The notes: generated by a model from the letters alone, not told the origin. Numbered from the stretch's first letter, positions 25,873-34,568 are shown. The stretch: 64,000 bases of DNA from JARRKC01 sp963723965 (GCA_963723965.1 CAVRSV010000001.1:186001-250000), one strand, 5' to 3'. Translations and numbers: made by a program.

Positions 25873-26172
25873 ATGGGCAGAAGAATCTTCGTAGGGGGGT
25901 TACCTTATTCCGTATCCGATCGTCAGCTGGAGGAACTCTTTGCGGTTCATGGCGGCGTGGAATCCGCCCGCATCGTGACCGATCGCATGACTGGTCGCTC
26001 GCGCGGGTTCGGTTTCGTGGAGATGTCGTCCGACGGCGAGGCCGGGGATGCGATCGAGAAACTGAATGGGACGCAGTTTGGCGGGAGGATGCTGACTGTC
26101 AGCGAGGCCAGGCCGCGCAACGAGAATCGCTTCGGCGGCCCGCCGCGGGGCGAACGCCGCGAACGCTGGTAG
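25873..26172 (+). CDS. RRM-domain RNA-binding protein
   Basis: ATG 25873 is preceded by GGGGAGGAG. The 99-residue protein is one RNA-recognition motif: RNP2 is IFVGGLPY (residues 5-12) and RNP1 is RGFGFVEM (about 44-51). The tail (PRNENRFGGPPRGERRERW) is rich in Arg and Gly. Bacterial single-RRM proteins of this kind, as in cyanobacteria, bind single-stranded RNA and are often cold- or stress-induced. The long leader of its gene supports post-transcriptional control. The spelling of its RNA target is unknown. Confidence 0.93.
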   Translation: MGRRIFVGGLPYSVSDRQLEELFAVHGGVESARIVTDRMTGRSRGFGFVEMSSDGEAGDAIEKLNGTQFGGRMLTVSEARPRNENRFGGPPRGERRERW

Positions 26173-26198
26173 CATCAAATTCGCGTTTCCGAGACGAG

Positions 26199-26224
26199 TG
26201 CCAGGCGGTAAGGCCCGCCTGGCA
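26199..26224. terminator. Strong hairpin between convergent RRM and OmpA-like genes
   Basis: TGCCAGGCGG (26199-26208) pairs perfectly with CCGCCTGGCA (26215-26224) around TAAGGC. No T-run follows on either strand, but the stem lies between two converging genes, where it could stop both transcripts or protect their 3' ends. Confidence 0.5.
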
Positions 26225-26252
26225 GCTTGCCCTGTGTCACCGTTGCCGGTCG

Positions 26253-27083
26253 TCAGGGCGCGGACTCGGACGGGACCGTTCCCTGGAAGGTGATGACCGT
26301 GTCGATGATGCCAATCTCGACGCGGCGATTCTTGGCCCGCGCCTCCTTACTGCTCCCGGGAACCAGCGGATTCGATTTCCCGAAGCCCTTCATCGACACG
26401 ATGGAAGGGTCGATGCCCGCCTTGACCAGATAATCCCGGACTGCTTGGGCACGCTGTTCGGAAAGGGACTGGTTGTACGCGTCTGAACCGACATCGTCGG
26501 TATGCCCGAAAACCTGGACCCGGTAACCGCTCGAGGTGAGCAGGATCCCCGCAATCCGACTGAGCAATTCTCTTTCCTCGGGGCGCAGGGAGGCTTTGTC
26601 GAAATCGAAATTGATCGTGTCGCTGCCCAGATTCACGAGCAGCCCGTCCTTGGTGCGACGAGTCGCGGCGATGCGGTTCAGGGCCCGCTGCAACCGATTC
26701 ATTTCGGCGTCACGTTCGCGTCGCACGCGGTCGAGTTCCGCTTGGGCGCGTTGGGCCCGGACCCTGGCATCGGTCGCGACATCCTCGGCGCTGAGGGCGC
26801 GCTTCTCGAACGCGTCCCGTTCGGCTTCCGCCCGGGAGCGGCCCTCCGCGGCGAGCCGGGAGAGTTCTTCTGCCTCCTCGGCTTTGCGGCGAGCTGCGTC
26901 CGCGGTGCTGTGAGCTTCGTCGGTCTTCTGGCTCAACTCGGAGACCTGGCCGCGGACCGCTCCTACCTGTTCGTTGATCGTATCGATTCGTCTCAGAAGG
27001 ACGTATCCCACCAAGACAATCGCCACCAGTGCGAGGCCGAGAATGACCCAGGGAACGATGGGTCGGCCTGTGGCTCGAGACAT
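26253..27083 (-). CDS. OmpA-family protein with membrane anchor and coiled coil
   Basis: ATG 27083, with GAGGAGAAG upstream, gives 276 residues. A single membrane helix (about 12-31, VILGLALVAIVLVGYVLL) is followed by a long heptad-rich coiled coil (35-145) and the OmpA peptidoglycan-binding domain (about 165-268) with FGHTDDVGSDAYNQSLSEQRA, GFGKSNP and KNRRVEIGI. It probably links the inner membrane to peptidoglycan. It resembles YiaD/MotB-like stator anchors, but no motA is adjacent. Confidence 0.85.
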   Translation of the reverse strand: MSRATGRPIVPWVILGLALVAIVLVGYVLLRRIDTINEQVGAVRGQVSELSQKTDEAHSTADAARRKAEEAEELSRLAAEGRSRAEAERDAFEKRALSAEDVATDARVRAQRAQAELDRVRRERDAEMNRLQRALNRIAATRRTKDGLLVNLGSDTINFDFDKASLRPEERELLSRIAGILLTSSGYRVQVFGHTDDVGSDAYNQSLSEQRAQAVRDYLVKAGIDPSIVSMKGFGKSNPLVPGSSKEARAKNRRVEIGIIDTVITFQGTVPSESAP

Positions 27084-27264
27084 GTAATCTTCTCCTCGTA
27101 CTCGATTCTCATCCGGCGGGGCGCGCTTGTCGGCCCGGCCGCTTCTATTGTACCGAGCCAATCGACTCCTACCCAAACGAAGGCGGCGGGTCGAGTGCAC
27201 GGGACCGCCGGTCAAGTGAGCTCACAAGAGCCCGGGACCAAGGCCCAAGCCTGTGTGGAGACCC

Positions 27265-28608
27265 TCAGAGTCCCAGCATCAGGCGGGCGATCCAGAAGTA
27301 GATGAGCAGGCCTGTCGCGTCGACCAGGGTGCTCATCACCGGACCCGAAACGACGGCAGGATCGATATCGAAGTGTGCGGCGATCAGGGGGAGCAATGCT
27401 CCGACCGCCGTGGCCCACAGGACCACCCCCACGGTGGCGAGTGCCACCGTCAAAGCCAGAGACGGATTGGGTTCCCAGGTGATGGCCCGCAGGAACGCGA
27501 AACCGGCCATTCCGACACCCAGCAGGACCCCGATCCGCGCTTCGTGCCACCACACGCTGAACACCTTCGCCGGGGTGATCTCGCCGACGGCGAGGGCGCG
27601 AATGACCGTCGCCGTGGTCTGCGATCCCGCGTTGCCGCCGGTGCCAATCAGCAGTGGGATGAAGATCACGAGCGCCACCATGGCCTGAAGCTCCGCCTCA
27701 AAGAGACGCATTACGGAACCCGTCAGCGTTGCCGTGATGAAGAGGAGCAGCAGCCAGCCGATGCGTTTGCGAGTGATCGTCAGGGGCGAGGTCTCCAGGT
27801 AGCCCCGTTCCAGAGGTTCGGCTCCACCGAACTTCTGAATGTCTTCGGTCGCCTCTTCCTCCATGACCTGGATGATGTCATCACCGGTAATGACTCCGAC
27901 GAGCCGTCGCTGGTCGTCGACGACCGGGAGGCCGAGGAAGCCGTAGCGGCTCATGATCCGGGCGACCTCTTCCTGGTCCATGTTGTCCTGGACGGCCATC
28001 ACGTCATCATCCATGATGTCCATGATCCGCGTATTCGGCTCGGAGACGACCAGCTGCCGCAGGCTGACGACGCCGCAGAGTCTGGCCTCCCGATCGATGA
28101 CGTAAAGGTAGTAGACCGCTTCGGCATCGGGTCGCCAGCGACGCAGCGTGTCGATAGCCTCCTGGGTCGTCATCCGGCGGCGCAGCGCCAGGAAGTCGGA
28201 GGTCATCAGACCTCCGGCGCTTTCCTCCGAATGGACCAGCAGGGGCCGAACCTCCTCTGGATCCTCCAGTGCCGCGATCAGCGCCTCCGCCCTGGCCGGA
28301 GTCAGTTCCGACAGCACGTCCGCAGCCTCGTCCGGCTCCATCTCCTCGACGATGCGCACGACCGTATCGTGCGGAAGCGCCTGGATCAGCTGGGCCGCCT
28401 GTTCGTTGTCGAGCTCCTCCAGGATATCGGCGCCGGCTTCCGGCGAGAGCTCCGGAAGCAAAGCAACCTGTTGCTTGTCATCCAGTTCCGAGAAGACCTC
28501 GGCCTGGTCCGGGGGCCGGTACATCTGGATGATCTCTGCCGCTCGGGCAAAGTCGTTCCGCTCCAGGGCGTCCCGGATCTGTTCGAGTACCTGGTCCACT
28601 AGCTCCAT
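27265..28608 (-). CDS. mgtE: Magnesium transporter MgtE
   Basis: ATG 28608 (MELVDQVLEQIRDAL), with GAGG ten bases upstream, gives 447 residues. Order: superhelical N domain (to about 130), paired CBS domains (132-255; SEESAGGLMTSDFLALR, VVDDQRRLVGVITGDDI) and five membrane helices with PLLIGTGGNAGSQTTATVIRALAVGEI, the ion-path motif. It imports Mg2+ and is gated by Mg2+ on the CBS domains. The leader is only about 26 bases, too short for an M-box riboswitch. Confidence 0.95.
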   Translation of the reverse strand: MELVDQVLEQIRDALERNDFARAAEIIQMYRPPDQAEVFSELDDKQQVALLPELSPEAGADILEELDNEQAAQLIQALPHDTVVRIVEEMEPDEAADVLSELTPARAEALIAALEDPEEVRPLLVHSEESAGGLMTSDFLALRRRMTTQEAIDTLRRWRPDAEAVYYLYVIDREARLCGVVSLRQLVVSEPNTRIMDIMDDDVMAVQDNMDQEEVARIMSRYGFLGLPVVDDQRRLVGVITGDDIIQVMEEEATEDIQKFGGAEPLERGYLETSPLTITRKRIGWLLLLFITATLTGSVMRLFEAELQAMVALVIFIPLLIGTGGNAGSQTTATVIRALAVGEITPAKVFSVWWHEARIGVLLGVGMAGFAFLRAITWEPNPSLALTVALATVGVVLWATAVGALLPLIAAHFDIDPAVVSGPVMSTLVDATGLLIYFWIARLMLGL

Positions 28609-28640
28609 AGCCGAAATCCTCAAATCAGCCGCATTCTCTG

Positions 28641-28646
28641 ATTATA
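28641..28646 (-). promoter_or_regulatory. -10 element for mgtE
   Basis: TATAAT on the minus strand, 33 bases ahead of the mgtE ATG. No good -35 at the normal distance. Confidence 0.4.
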
Positions 28647-28728
28647 GAGATCAACCGGCGGGTCCGCTCGCAATTTGAAGTGGCACGCTGCGGTGACGGC
28701 GCCCCGATGCGGATCTCCGCCGCGCAGG

Positions 28729-29604
28729 TCACCGGTCGGGAGCACTCGTGACGGACTCCGCGGTTGATGAGGCAGGGGAAGCACGATCTGGGAACGCGCG
28801 CAACACCGCCTCGCGTGTCGCGGTCAGAGTTTGTGTGAGGGACTCTCGCGGGACACCTGTGACGAAGGGCTTCACGATCCACGCCAGCAAAGTCGGGATG
28901 CCCCGGGTCAGTGTCACGGCACGGCACTCGACTTGGGTGCCTCCAGCAGTCGGCTCCAGCAGCCAGTAAGCGTTGAGACGCCAGAGATACCCGCCGTCGT
29001 CGCCCACGGGCAGCAGCTTCTCTTCGGGTGTTCCGGCGTCCTTCACCTGATTGATCCTCGTGCTGTAGGAGCGCACATAGCGCCGGCCGCCGGCCAATTC
29101 TCGATAGTGCACCTCGCTGACCGTGTCGAGGACGACGGTGATGACCTGCGTCTTCTCGATCCGGAGGTAGCCGGTGAGGCGATCCTTGCCGCTCTCGATC
29201 AGCCTCGAGGCTTTGACCTCGGGATAGATATCGGAATGGTGGTCGTAGTCACGCTGGATCGTGAGGACCTGATCCGGAGTGCGAGGGATGAAGATGGTAC
29301 CGGCCCAGTCATGGATGATCCCGGAAGGCACATCGAAATCCTTGATCTGCTGGAGTTTCTCCACCACGACCTCGCCCGCCCGCATGCGTTGCATCGCCTC
29401 CGGTGAGCCTTCCACCAGGAGGAAGGGCCGCCGTCCGTCAATGCGCCCGGCCAGATCCTGTTCCACGGCTGCAACGTAATGCTCGAATGCAGCAACGGTC
29501 TTGGGTTTGAGCTCCGCTGCGGCAGAGGGAGCAGTCCACGCGATCGCAATGGCACTCGCGCAAAGAAGGAGTCTGGCCCTGAGTGGTCCCATTCCTTTCG
29601 GCAT
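28729..29604 (-). CDS. Exported SRPBCC (START-like) protein of unknown function
   Basis: ATG 29604 has GGAGG five bases upstream and gives 291 residues. A signal peptide (about 1-31, ending PSAAAE) precedes a domain with the SRPBCC pattern: GTIFIPRTPDQVLTIQRDYDHHSDIYPEVKASRLIE, VVLDTVSEVHY and a final long helix near residue 240-265 (WIVKPFVTGVPRESLTQTL). Such folds bind hydrophobic ligands such as lipids. Similar exported proteins are common in Acidobacteria as I recall; no function is assigned. Confidence 0.7.
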   Translation of the reverse strand: MPKGMGPLRARLLLCASAIAIAWTAPSAAAELKPKTVAAFEHYVAAVEQDLAGRIDGRRPFLLVEGSPEAMQRMRAGEVVVEKLQQIKDFDVPSGIIHDWAGTIFIPRTPDQVLTIQRDYDHHSDIYPEVKASRLIESGKDRLTGYLRIEKTQVITVVLDTVSEVHYRELAGGRRYVRSYSTRINQVKDAGTPEEKLLPVGDDGGYLWRLNAYWLLEPTAGGTQVECRAVTLTRGIPTLLAWIVKPFVTGVPRESLTQTLTATREAVLRAFPDRASPASSTAESVTSAPDR

Positions 29605-29842
29605 CGTTCCTCCCAACTTTGGTCTTCAGGACCGCCTGAGGCGCAAGGCCGCTGCCACGCCCTCGTCGAACCGGGCCATCCCCGTGAGAACTCCTGGGAT
29701 TGTACCTGTTCGAAGTCCGGACACTACAGCAAAACGATCCAGTCGGCCCCGCGGGGTTGCTTCAGGCGGGTGGAAACCCTGTGCACACCGTCGATGCTGC
29801 GTTACCTTTCCTTCTTGCCAGAGCTTTGCGCCGCTCGCTATA
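29605..29842. other. Non-coding spacer between divergent genes
   Basis: This 238-base stretch lies between the SRPBCC gene start and the promoter of the RNase G/E leader. I see no convincing gene; open frames here lack ribosome binding sites and family resemblance. Confidence 0.4.
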
Positions 29843-29844
29843 AT
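29815..29844 (+). promoter_or_regulatory. Sigma70-type promoter for the RNase G/E transcript
   Basis: TTGCCA (29815-29820), 18-base spacer, perfect TATAAT (29839-29844). Transcription should begin near 29851, about 400 bases before the RNase start codon. Confidence 0.6.
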
Positions 29845-29971
29845 GGACCTGAGCATTGACGCTAACCCTTTAGATGGTTTGATTTATACAGATCCCTCAG
29901 GGAGGATCGAAATTTTCACGGACCGTAGTGGTGAGACGGTTCGGACTTTTACAGAGAAGCTTTTCGGGTAA
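29843..29971 (+). CDS. Possible 42-residue leader ORF upstream of RNase G/E
   Basis: The frame reads MDLSIDANPLDGLIYTDPSG and on to FTEKLFG, with a protein-like alternation of hydrophobic and polar residues. Against it: the ATG overlaps the TATAAT of the predicted promoter, and there is no Shine-Dalgarno, so only an internal start (for example TTG near 29879) could be used. It may be chance, or a regulatory leader peptide. Confidence 0.22.
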   Translation: MDLSIDANPLDGLIYTDPSGRIEIFTDRSGETVRTFTEKLFG

Positions 29972-30252
29972 GGTGAGCGGTAAGCCCCGTCTCGACATCG
30001 GAACACGGTCGTGGATTCGGTCGAGAATCCCGGAGAATTGAGGTAGCGATTGCAGGTTTCCTGCCGGTATTCGATCGGCCAAACCGATGCTTTCCTGCGG
30101 GGAGTTGGACCCCCTGTCCTGCGGTTTCTTTCGGGCTTCTGTTGAGCCCTCGTATGTCTCGACGCCGCGGACGGTCAAATGTTCCGCCACTCAACTTTTG
30201 AACAGCTTCTCCATACGGACGGGCATTTTGCGCCCGTCTCGAGGAGAATGTG
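29851..30252 (+). ncRNA. Long structured 5' leader of RNase G/E mRNA
   Basis: About 400 bases between the predicted transcription start and the RNase ATG. It can form several local stems: GCAGG/CCTGC (30052-30064), ATCGG/CCGAT (30074-30088), GGGG/CCCC (30099-30113) and GACGGGC/GCCCGTC (30218-30238). The last ends two bases before the Shine-Dalgarno GAGGAG (30241-30246). In Escherichia coli the rne leader, of similar length, mediates autoregulation; the same use here is inference. Confidence 0.45.
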
Positions 30253-32238
30253 ATGGCCAAGGAGCTGATAGTCAGTGCGACCAGCCTGGAAAAGAAGATC
30301 GCCATCATCGAAGATGACCAGGTTACGCAAATCTTCATCGAGCGTGAGCAAAGCAGGAACATCCTCGGAAACGTCTACAAAGGGAGGGTCACACGCGTCC
30401 TCCCCGGAATGCAGGCCGCCTTCGTCGATATCGGGCTGGAGCGGAACGCCTTTCTCTACGTAACCGATTTCTTCGAGGACTACGAGGAATACGGCGAACT
30501 CCTGACTACGGACGCCGGCGTTGAAGACCTTCTCGAGGAAAGCGAGAGGGCGGAAGAGCATCGGACCAGCCGACGAGGCCGGCGAGGTCGCCGCAGCGGC
30601 GAGCGCCGAGAGCGGCCGCCGCGGGCCGCCATGGAGGCGGAATCCCTGCCGGCTGAGCCGCTCGAATCTGCGCCTCCGCCGGAGGCGGCTCCTGGAGCTG
30701 TCGACTACGCCCCGGTCGTCATCCATCCGCCGGAGAGCAGGGGAGTCCCCGTGGGCGAGATCCCCCGCATCCTGCCCGAACAACTCGAGTTGAGTGTCGA
30801 GTTCCCGGATGGTGAGGACGGGGAGCTGGACGACTATCCCGAGAAGCCTGCCATCCTCCCGGACCAGCTTGAAGTGACCGGTGCGGCTCCACGCTCGCGC
30901 CGTCGTCCCACCCGGCGTCGTCCGCCGCGGCGAAAGGCGCGAGTCGACGAAAAGCCCAGCGTCCAACCCTTCGCGCCTCCCAGGAACGGTTCCTCGCGCC
31001 GCCGCCGGAGCAGTTCTCAGAACTCGGGCCCACTGATTGGGGATCTCCTGAAAGAGGGACAGGAGATTCTCGTCCAGGTCGCCAAGGAACCCATCGGCAA
31101 GAAGGGTGCCCGGATCACCTCCCACATCGTCCTGCCCGGCCGCTTCCTGGTGTTCATGCCGACCGTCAATCACGTGGGGGTGTCTCGCAGAATCGAGTCG
31201 GCCAAGGAGCGGCAGCGCCTCCGGGATCTGATCCAGGAGCTTCGTGGCGAGGTCGAGAGAGGGTTCATCGTGCGCACGGCGGGCGAGGGCAAAACGCGGG
31301 CCGAGCTCCGACAGGACATGGTCTATCTCACCCGGCTTTGGGAACAGGTGAGGGCCAAGAGCGAAAAGATGGGTGCGCCTGCGCTCCTTCATTCGGAGCT
31401 GGACATGGTCCAGCGTGTGACGCGTGATTTCTTCTCCGACGAGTTCCGGGCCATCCGGGTCGACGATGAGGAGGAATATGCCCGGATCGTCGAATTCGTC
31501 AGCAATTTCAATCCGGCAATGGTGCACAAGGTGCGGCTCTACAACAAACGGGCGCCGATCTTCGATGAGTTCAACGTCACGTCCGAAATCGAGCGGGCAC
31601 TGAAAAGCAAGGTATGGCTGAAGAATGGCGGCTACATCGTCATCAACCAGACGGAAGCCCTGGTAGCGATCGACGTCAATACGGGAAAGTACGTTGGCCG
31701 GACCAACTCTCTCGAAGACACGATCGCGAAGACGAACCTCGATGCAGTCCGCGAGGTCGTCCGGCAGATTCGCTTGCGCGACCTGGGAGGCATCATCATT
31801 GTCGATTTCATCGACATGGTCGATCCGCGCAACCAGCACCGTGTGTGGGAAGCGCTGCAAAACGAGCTGCGAAAGGACAAGAGCCCCTCGAAGGTGCTTC
31901 CGTTCAACGAATTCGGTCTCGTCGCCATCACCCGCCGACGGGTGCGCCAGTCCCTGGAGCGCACACTGTGCCGACCCTGTCCGACCTGCGAGGGAACCGG
32001 CCTGACCAAGTCGGTGCGAACGGTCTGCTATACCCTCCACGGGGAGGTGCGGAAGGCCCTGTCGTCCATGGGTCAGGGACGCGAGCTGATCGTTCGCTGT
32101 AATCCCGATGTGGGACAGGCGTTGCGGACCACGGAAAAGCGCGTCACGGAGGAGTTGGCGGAGATGACCGGGAAGGAGATCACTATCCTGACCGATCCCT
32201 TGATGCACATTGAGCACTACGATCTGATGGAGGCGTAG
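30253..32238 (+). CDS. rng: Ribonuclease G/E family endoribonuclease with an insertion in the S1 domain
   Basis: 661 residues from ATG 30253 (GTG at 30250 is adjacent). The S1 domain starts at about residue 37 (NVYKGRVTRVLPGMQAAFVDIGLERNAFL), is interrupted from about 75 to 258 by an Arg/Pro/Glu-rich disordered segment, and resumes at GDLLKEGQEILVQVAKEP. Then come the RNase-H-like/5' sensor regions, catalytic VAIDVNTGK and IIIVDFIDM with magnesium-binding Asp, and the zinc link CRPCPTCEGTG. It cleaves single-stranded AU-rich RNA. There is no long C-terminal degradosome scaffold, so by length of the tail it is nearer RNase G. Confidence 0.92.
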   Translation: MAKELIVSATSLEKKIAIIEDDQVTQIFIEREQSRNILGNVYKGRVTRVLPGMQAAFVDIGLERNAFLYVTDFFEDYEEYGELLTTDAGVEDLLEESERAEEHRTSRRGRRGRRSGERRERPPRAAMEAESLPAEPLESAPPPEAAPGAVDYAPVVIHPPESRGVPVGEIPRILPEQLELSVEFPDGEDGELDDYPEKPAILPDQLEVTGAAPRSRRRPTRRRPPRRKARVDEKPSVQPFAPPRNGSSRRRRSSSQNSGPLIGDLLKEGQEILVQVAKEPIGKKGARITSHIVLPGRFLVFMPTVNHVGVSRRIESAKERQRLRDLIQELRGEVERGFIVRTAGEGKTRAELRQDMVYLTRLWEQVRAKSEKMGAPALLHSELDMVQRVTRDFFSDEFRAIRVDDEEEYARIVEFVSNFNPAMVHKVRLYNKRAPIFDEFNVTSEIERALKSKVWLKNGGYIVINQTEALVAIDVNTGKYVGRTNSLEDTIAKTNLDAVREVVRQIRLRDLGGIIIVDFIDMVDPRNQHRVWEALQNELRKDKSPSKVLPFNEFGLVAITRRRVRQSLERTLCRPCPTCEGTGLTKSVRTVCYTLHGEVRKALSSMGQGRELIVRCNPDVGQALRTTEKRVTEELAEMTGKEITILTDPLMHIEHYDLMEA

Positions 32239-32287
32239 CCTCCGGATTTCGGGTTCGCACTGCGCACCTCGCCGTTCGGCGTTCGCG

Positions 32288-32313
32288 GGGAGAACGGGAG
32301 GCGGGAGAACGGG
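32288..32313. repeat. Short direct repeat after the RNase gene
   Basis: GGGAGAACGGG occurs at 32288-32298 and again at 32303-32313, in the 175-base spacer before mazG. CCGTTC upstream could pair with GAACGG of either copy. No other signal is seen in the spacer. Confidence 0.4.
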
Positions 32314-32413
32314 TTTAGATTCCTGGTTCCGCCGGGAGTGTGTGCCGGCCAGGCTGACTTCTTCAACTCGCGCGGCCTCCCTGACGCTTCATGTTAAGCT
32401 TCCCTGTGTGGAT

Positions 32414-33271
32414 ATGGACCCGCAAACTCACTATTTCGACAAGCTCGTGGAACTGATGGATATCCTGCGCGGACCCGGCGGCTGTCCCTGGGATCGCGAA
32501 CAGACCCGCGAGACGCTCAAACCGATGCTCATCGAGGAGGCGTACGAAGTCCTCGAGGCGCTGGACAGTCCCGCATCGGACGAACTGTGCGAGGAACTGG
32601 GAGACCTGCTCTTCCAGGTGGTCTTTCATAGCCGCATCGCGAAGGAACGGGGAGATTTCGACGCGTATGACGTCTGCCGCCGGGTTTACGAGAAGATGGT
32701 GAACCGGCATCCCCATGTCTTTGGGGACCGCACGATCGAGACCTCCGAAGAGCTGCTGCGGAACTGGGAAGAGATCAAGGCGCAGGAGAAGCAGGCCGTC
32801 GGCAAGACCTATGAGAGGGAATCGCTCCTGGATGGGATCCCCGAAGATCTGCCCAGTATGTACCGCGCCTACCAGATGACGGCGAAGGCCGCACGGGTCG
32901 GCTTCGACTGGCCGCAGCTGTCCGGGCTGCGCGACAAGTTTCTGGAGGAATTTCACGAGCTGGAGGAAGCCGTCGCGCAAGGAGACGGTGAGCGGATTCG
33001 AGAGGAAGTCGGCGACCTTGTCTTCGTCGCGCTCAATGTTGCACGATATTTGGAGGTTGATCCGGAAACGGCCCTCCGGGGAGCCAACCGCAAGTTCAAA
33101 AGCCGGTTTCAGGGTATGGAGCGTGTCCTGAAGTCGGAAGGTCACTCGCTGAAGGACGTCGATCTGGAGGAGATGGAGCGGGTCTGGCAGGCGCAGAAGG
33201 GATCGCAAGGAGAGCCCGTTTCCACGCCTGCGAGCTCAGTGTCGGGTGACGCATCGACGGGAGGAGAGTAA
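32414..33271 (+). CDS. mazG: Nucleoside triphosphate pyrophosphohydrolase MazG
   Basis: 285 residues from ATG 32414; GTG 32408 is an alternative and neither has a clear Shine-Dalgarno. Two tandem MazG domains: the first with LRGPGGCPWDREQTRETLKP and EELGDLLFQVVFHSRIA (EExxE/ExxD metal site), the second with KAARVGFDWP and REEVGDLVFVALNVARYL. It hydrolyses NTPs or aberrant dNTPs to monophosphates. The C-terminal 30 residues are an unusual Ser/Gly-rich tail. It starts a run of closely packed genes; DUF1844 follows after 3 bases. Confidence 0.93.
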   Translation: MDPQTHYFDKLVELMDILRGPGGCPWDREQTRETLKPMLIEEAYEVLEALDSPASDELCEELGDLLFQVVFHSRIAKERGDFDAYDVCRRVYEKMVNRHPHVFGDRTIETSEELLRNWEEIKAQEKQAVGKTYERESLLDGIPEDLPSMYRAYQMTAKAARVGFDWPQLSGLRDKFLEEFHELEEAVAQGDGERIREEVGDLVFVALNVARYLEVDPETALRGANRKFKSRFQGMERVLKSEGHSLKDVDLEEMERVWQAQKGSQGEPVSTPASSVSGDASTGGE

Positions 33272-33274
33272 CGG

Positions 33275-33727
33275 ATGAGTCAAGACAAGGATCGCGAAGA
33301 GGTTGCCTCTGCATTCAAGGTTGAGGACCGTCGGATGTTCACGTCGGAGGGCGAGCCGATCGGAACCGGAAGCGGTCAGAAGGCAGGTCAGTCGCCCCGT
33401 CGCCCGCCGGAGCCGGAAAGCCGGCCCCGTCGACAGGAGCCGTCCTCTGCGGAAACGGATCCGCAGGAGAGCGAGGCGGTGGATTTCTCCTCTTTCGTTC
33501 TCTCTCTCGCCACGTCCGCGATGGCCTACCTGGGTGAGGTGCCCGATCCCGCGACCGGAAAGAAGGTCGAGCATCTCGAAGGGGCCAAGCAGATGATCGA
33601 CATCCTGTCGATGCTCAAGGCGAAGACCCAAGGGAATCTCGAAGCCGATGAAGAGCGACTGATCGCCAGTCTGCTCTACGAGTTGCGGATGAAGTATCTC
33701 AGCAAGGCCCGGGTCATCAACCTCTGA
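33275..33727 (+). CDS. DUF1844 domain protein
   Basis: 150 residues. The first 75 are charged, Pro/Arg-rich and probably disordered. Residues 76-150 match DUF1844: VDFSSFVLSLATSAMAYLGEVPDP, then KQMIDILSMLKAKTQGNL and SLLYELRMKYL. The family is small, helical and uncharacterised; it is found, as I recall, in Acidobacteria, Planctomycetes and Deltaproteobacteria. Its position between mazG and a metallo-hydrolase gives no firm hint. Confidence 0.85.
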   Translation: MSQDKDREEVASAFKVEDRRMFTSEGEPIGTGSGQKAGQSPRRPPEPESRPRRQEPSSAETDPQESEAVDFSSFVLSLATSAMAYLGEVPDPATGKKVEHLEGAKQMIDILSMLKAKTQGNLEADEERLIASLLYELRMKYLSKARVINL

Positions 33728-33770
33728 AGCGGCCCGTCGAACGGCCCGCCCGTTGTCAGCTGAACCGAAT

Positions 33771-34538
33771 ATGCGTGTGACATTCCTCGGAACGGGGACC
33801 TCCCGCGGGATCCCGGTCGTAGGCTGTGAGTGCGCCGTTTGCGGGTCGTCTGACCCGCGGGACAAACGGCTTCGCAGTTCGATCCTGATCGAAGGTGATG
33901 CCACCGTCCTCATCGATGCTTCCGTCGATTTCCGGCAACAGATGCTGCGGGCCGGGGTTCGCGGGCTCGATGCGGTCGTCTTCACCCACCACCACGCCGA
34001 CCACATCCTGGGACTGGACGATGTCTTCCCCTACACGGTCCGTGCGCGGCGAGCACTCCCCATCTATGCCGACGCGCGGACTCTGGACGAACTGCGTATC
34101 ACTTTCCGTCATCTCTTCAGAGAAGTGCCACAGGCCGGTGTCGCGCGACTCGAGCCGCACGTGATCACGGGCGACTTCCCGATCGGGTCGCTGACATTCC
34201 GGCCGGTCGAGCTGTTCCACGGCGGCATGCCCGTGCTCGGTTTCAGGATCGGCTCTTTCGCCTACCTCACCGATGTGAACCGGATTCCGGAGGCGAGTTT
34301 CTCGAAGCTGCACGATCTGGAGTGTCTGGTCCTCGACGGGCTGCGGTTCCACCGCCATCCCACGCATTACAGCATCGAGGAAGCGGTCCAGGTCGCAGGG
34401 ATCATCGGCGCGCGCCAAACCTATCTGATCCACATGACCCATGACGTTGCGCACGCAGCCACCAGCCGCAATCTGCCTTCCTCCGTGGAATTGGCGTACG
34501 ATGGTCTGATTCTCGACTTCGACGGCGAACCGACATAA
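33771..34538 (+). CDS. PhnP-like metallo-beta-lactamase fold hydrolase
   Basis: ATG 33771 gives 255 residues; TTG 33753 is possible. The zinc site is HHHADHILGLDD, with further ligands near HGGMPVLGFRI, YLTDVN and THDVAHA. A CxCxxC segment (GCECAVCGSSDPRDKRLRSS) near the start matches the structural zinc of PhnP-type phosphodiesterases. Likely a cyclic or nucleic-acid-type phosphodiesterase; substrate unknown because no phn genes are near. Confidence 0.86.
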   Translation: MRVTFLGTGTSRGIPVVGCECAVCGSSDPRDKRLRSSILIEGDATVLIDASVDFRQQMLRAGVRGLDAVVFTHHHADHILGLDDVFPYTVRARRALPIYADARTLDELRITFRHLFREVPQAGVARLEPHVITGDFPIGSLTFRPVELFHGGMPVLGFRIGSFAYLTDVNRIPEASFSKLHDLECLVLDGLRFHRHPTHYSIEEAVQVAGIIGARQTYLIHMTHDVAHAATSRNLPSSVELAYDGLILDFDGEPT

Positions 34539-34568
34539 CGCGAAGTCCCACACCGCTCGAGCAGCAGC

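Noticed and set aside
28609..28728. M-box riboswitch before mgtE
   Set aside because: The predicted leader is about 26 bases, far shorter than an M-box.
30000..30250. RNase P RNA in the RNase G/E leader
   Set aside because: The conserved RNase P RNA core segments are not found.
30175..32217. 680-codon open frame on the minus strand
   Set aside because: Antisense shadow of RNase G/E, which has full family motifs on the plus strand.
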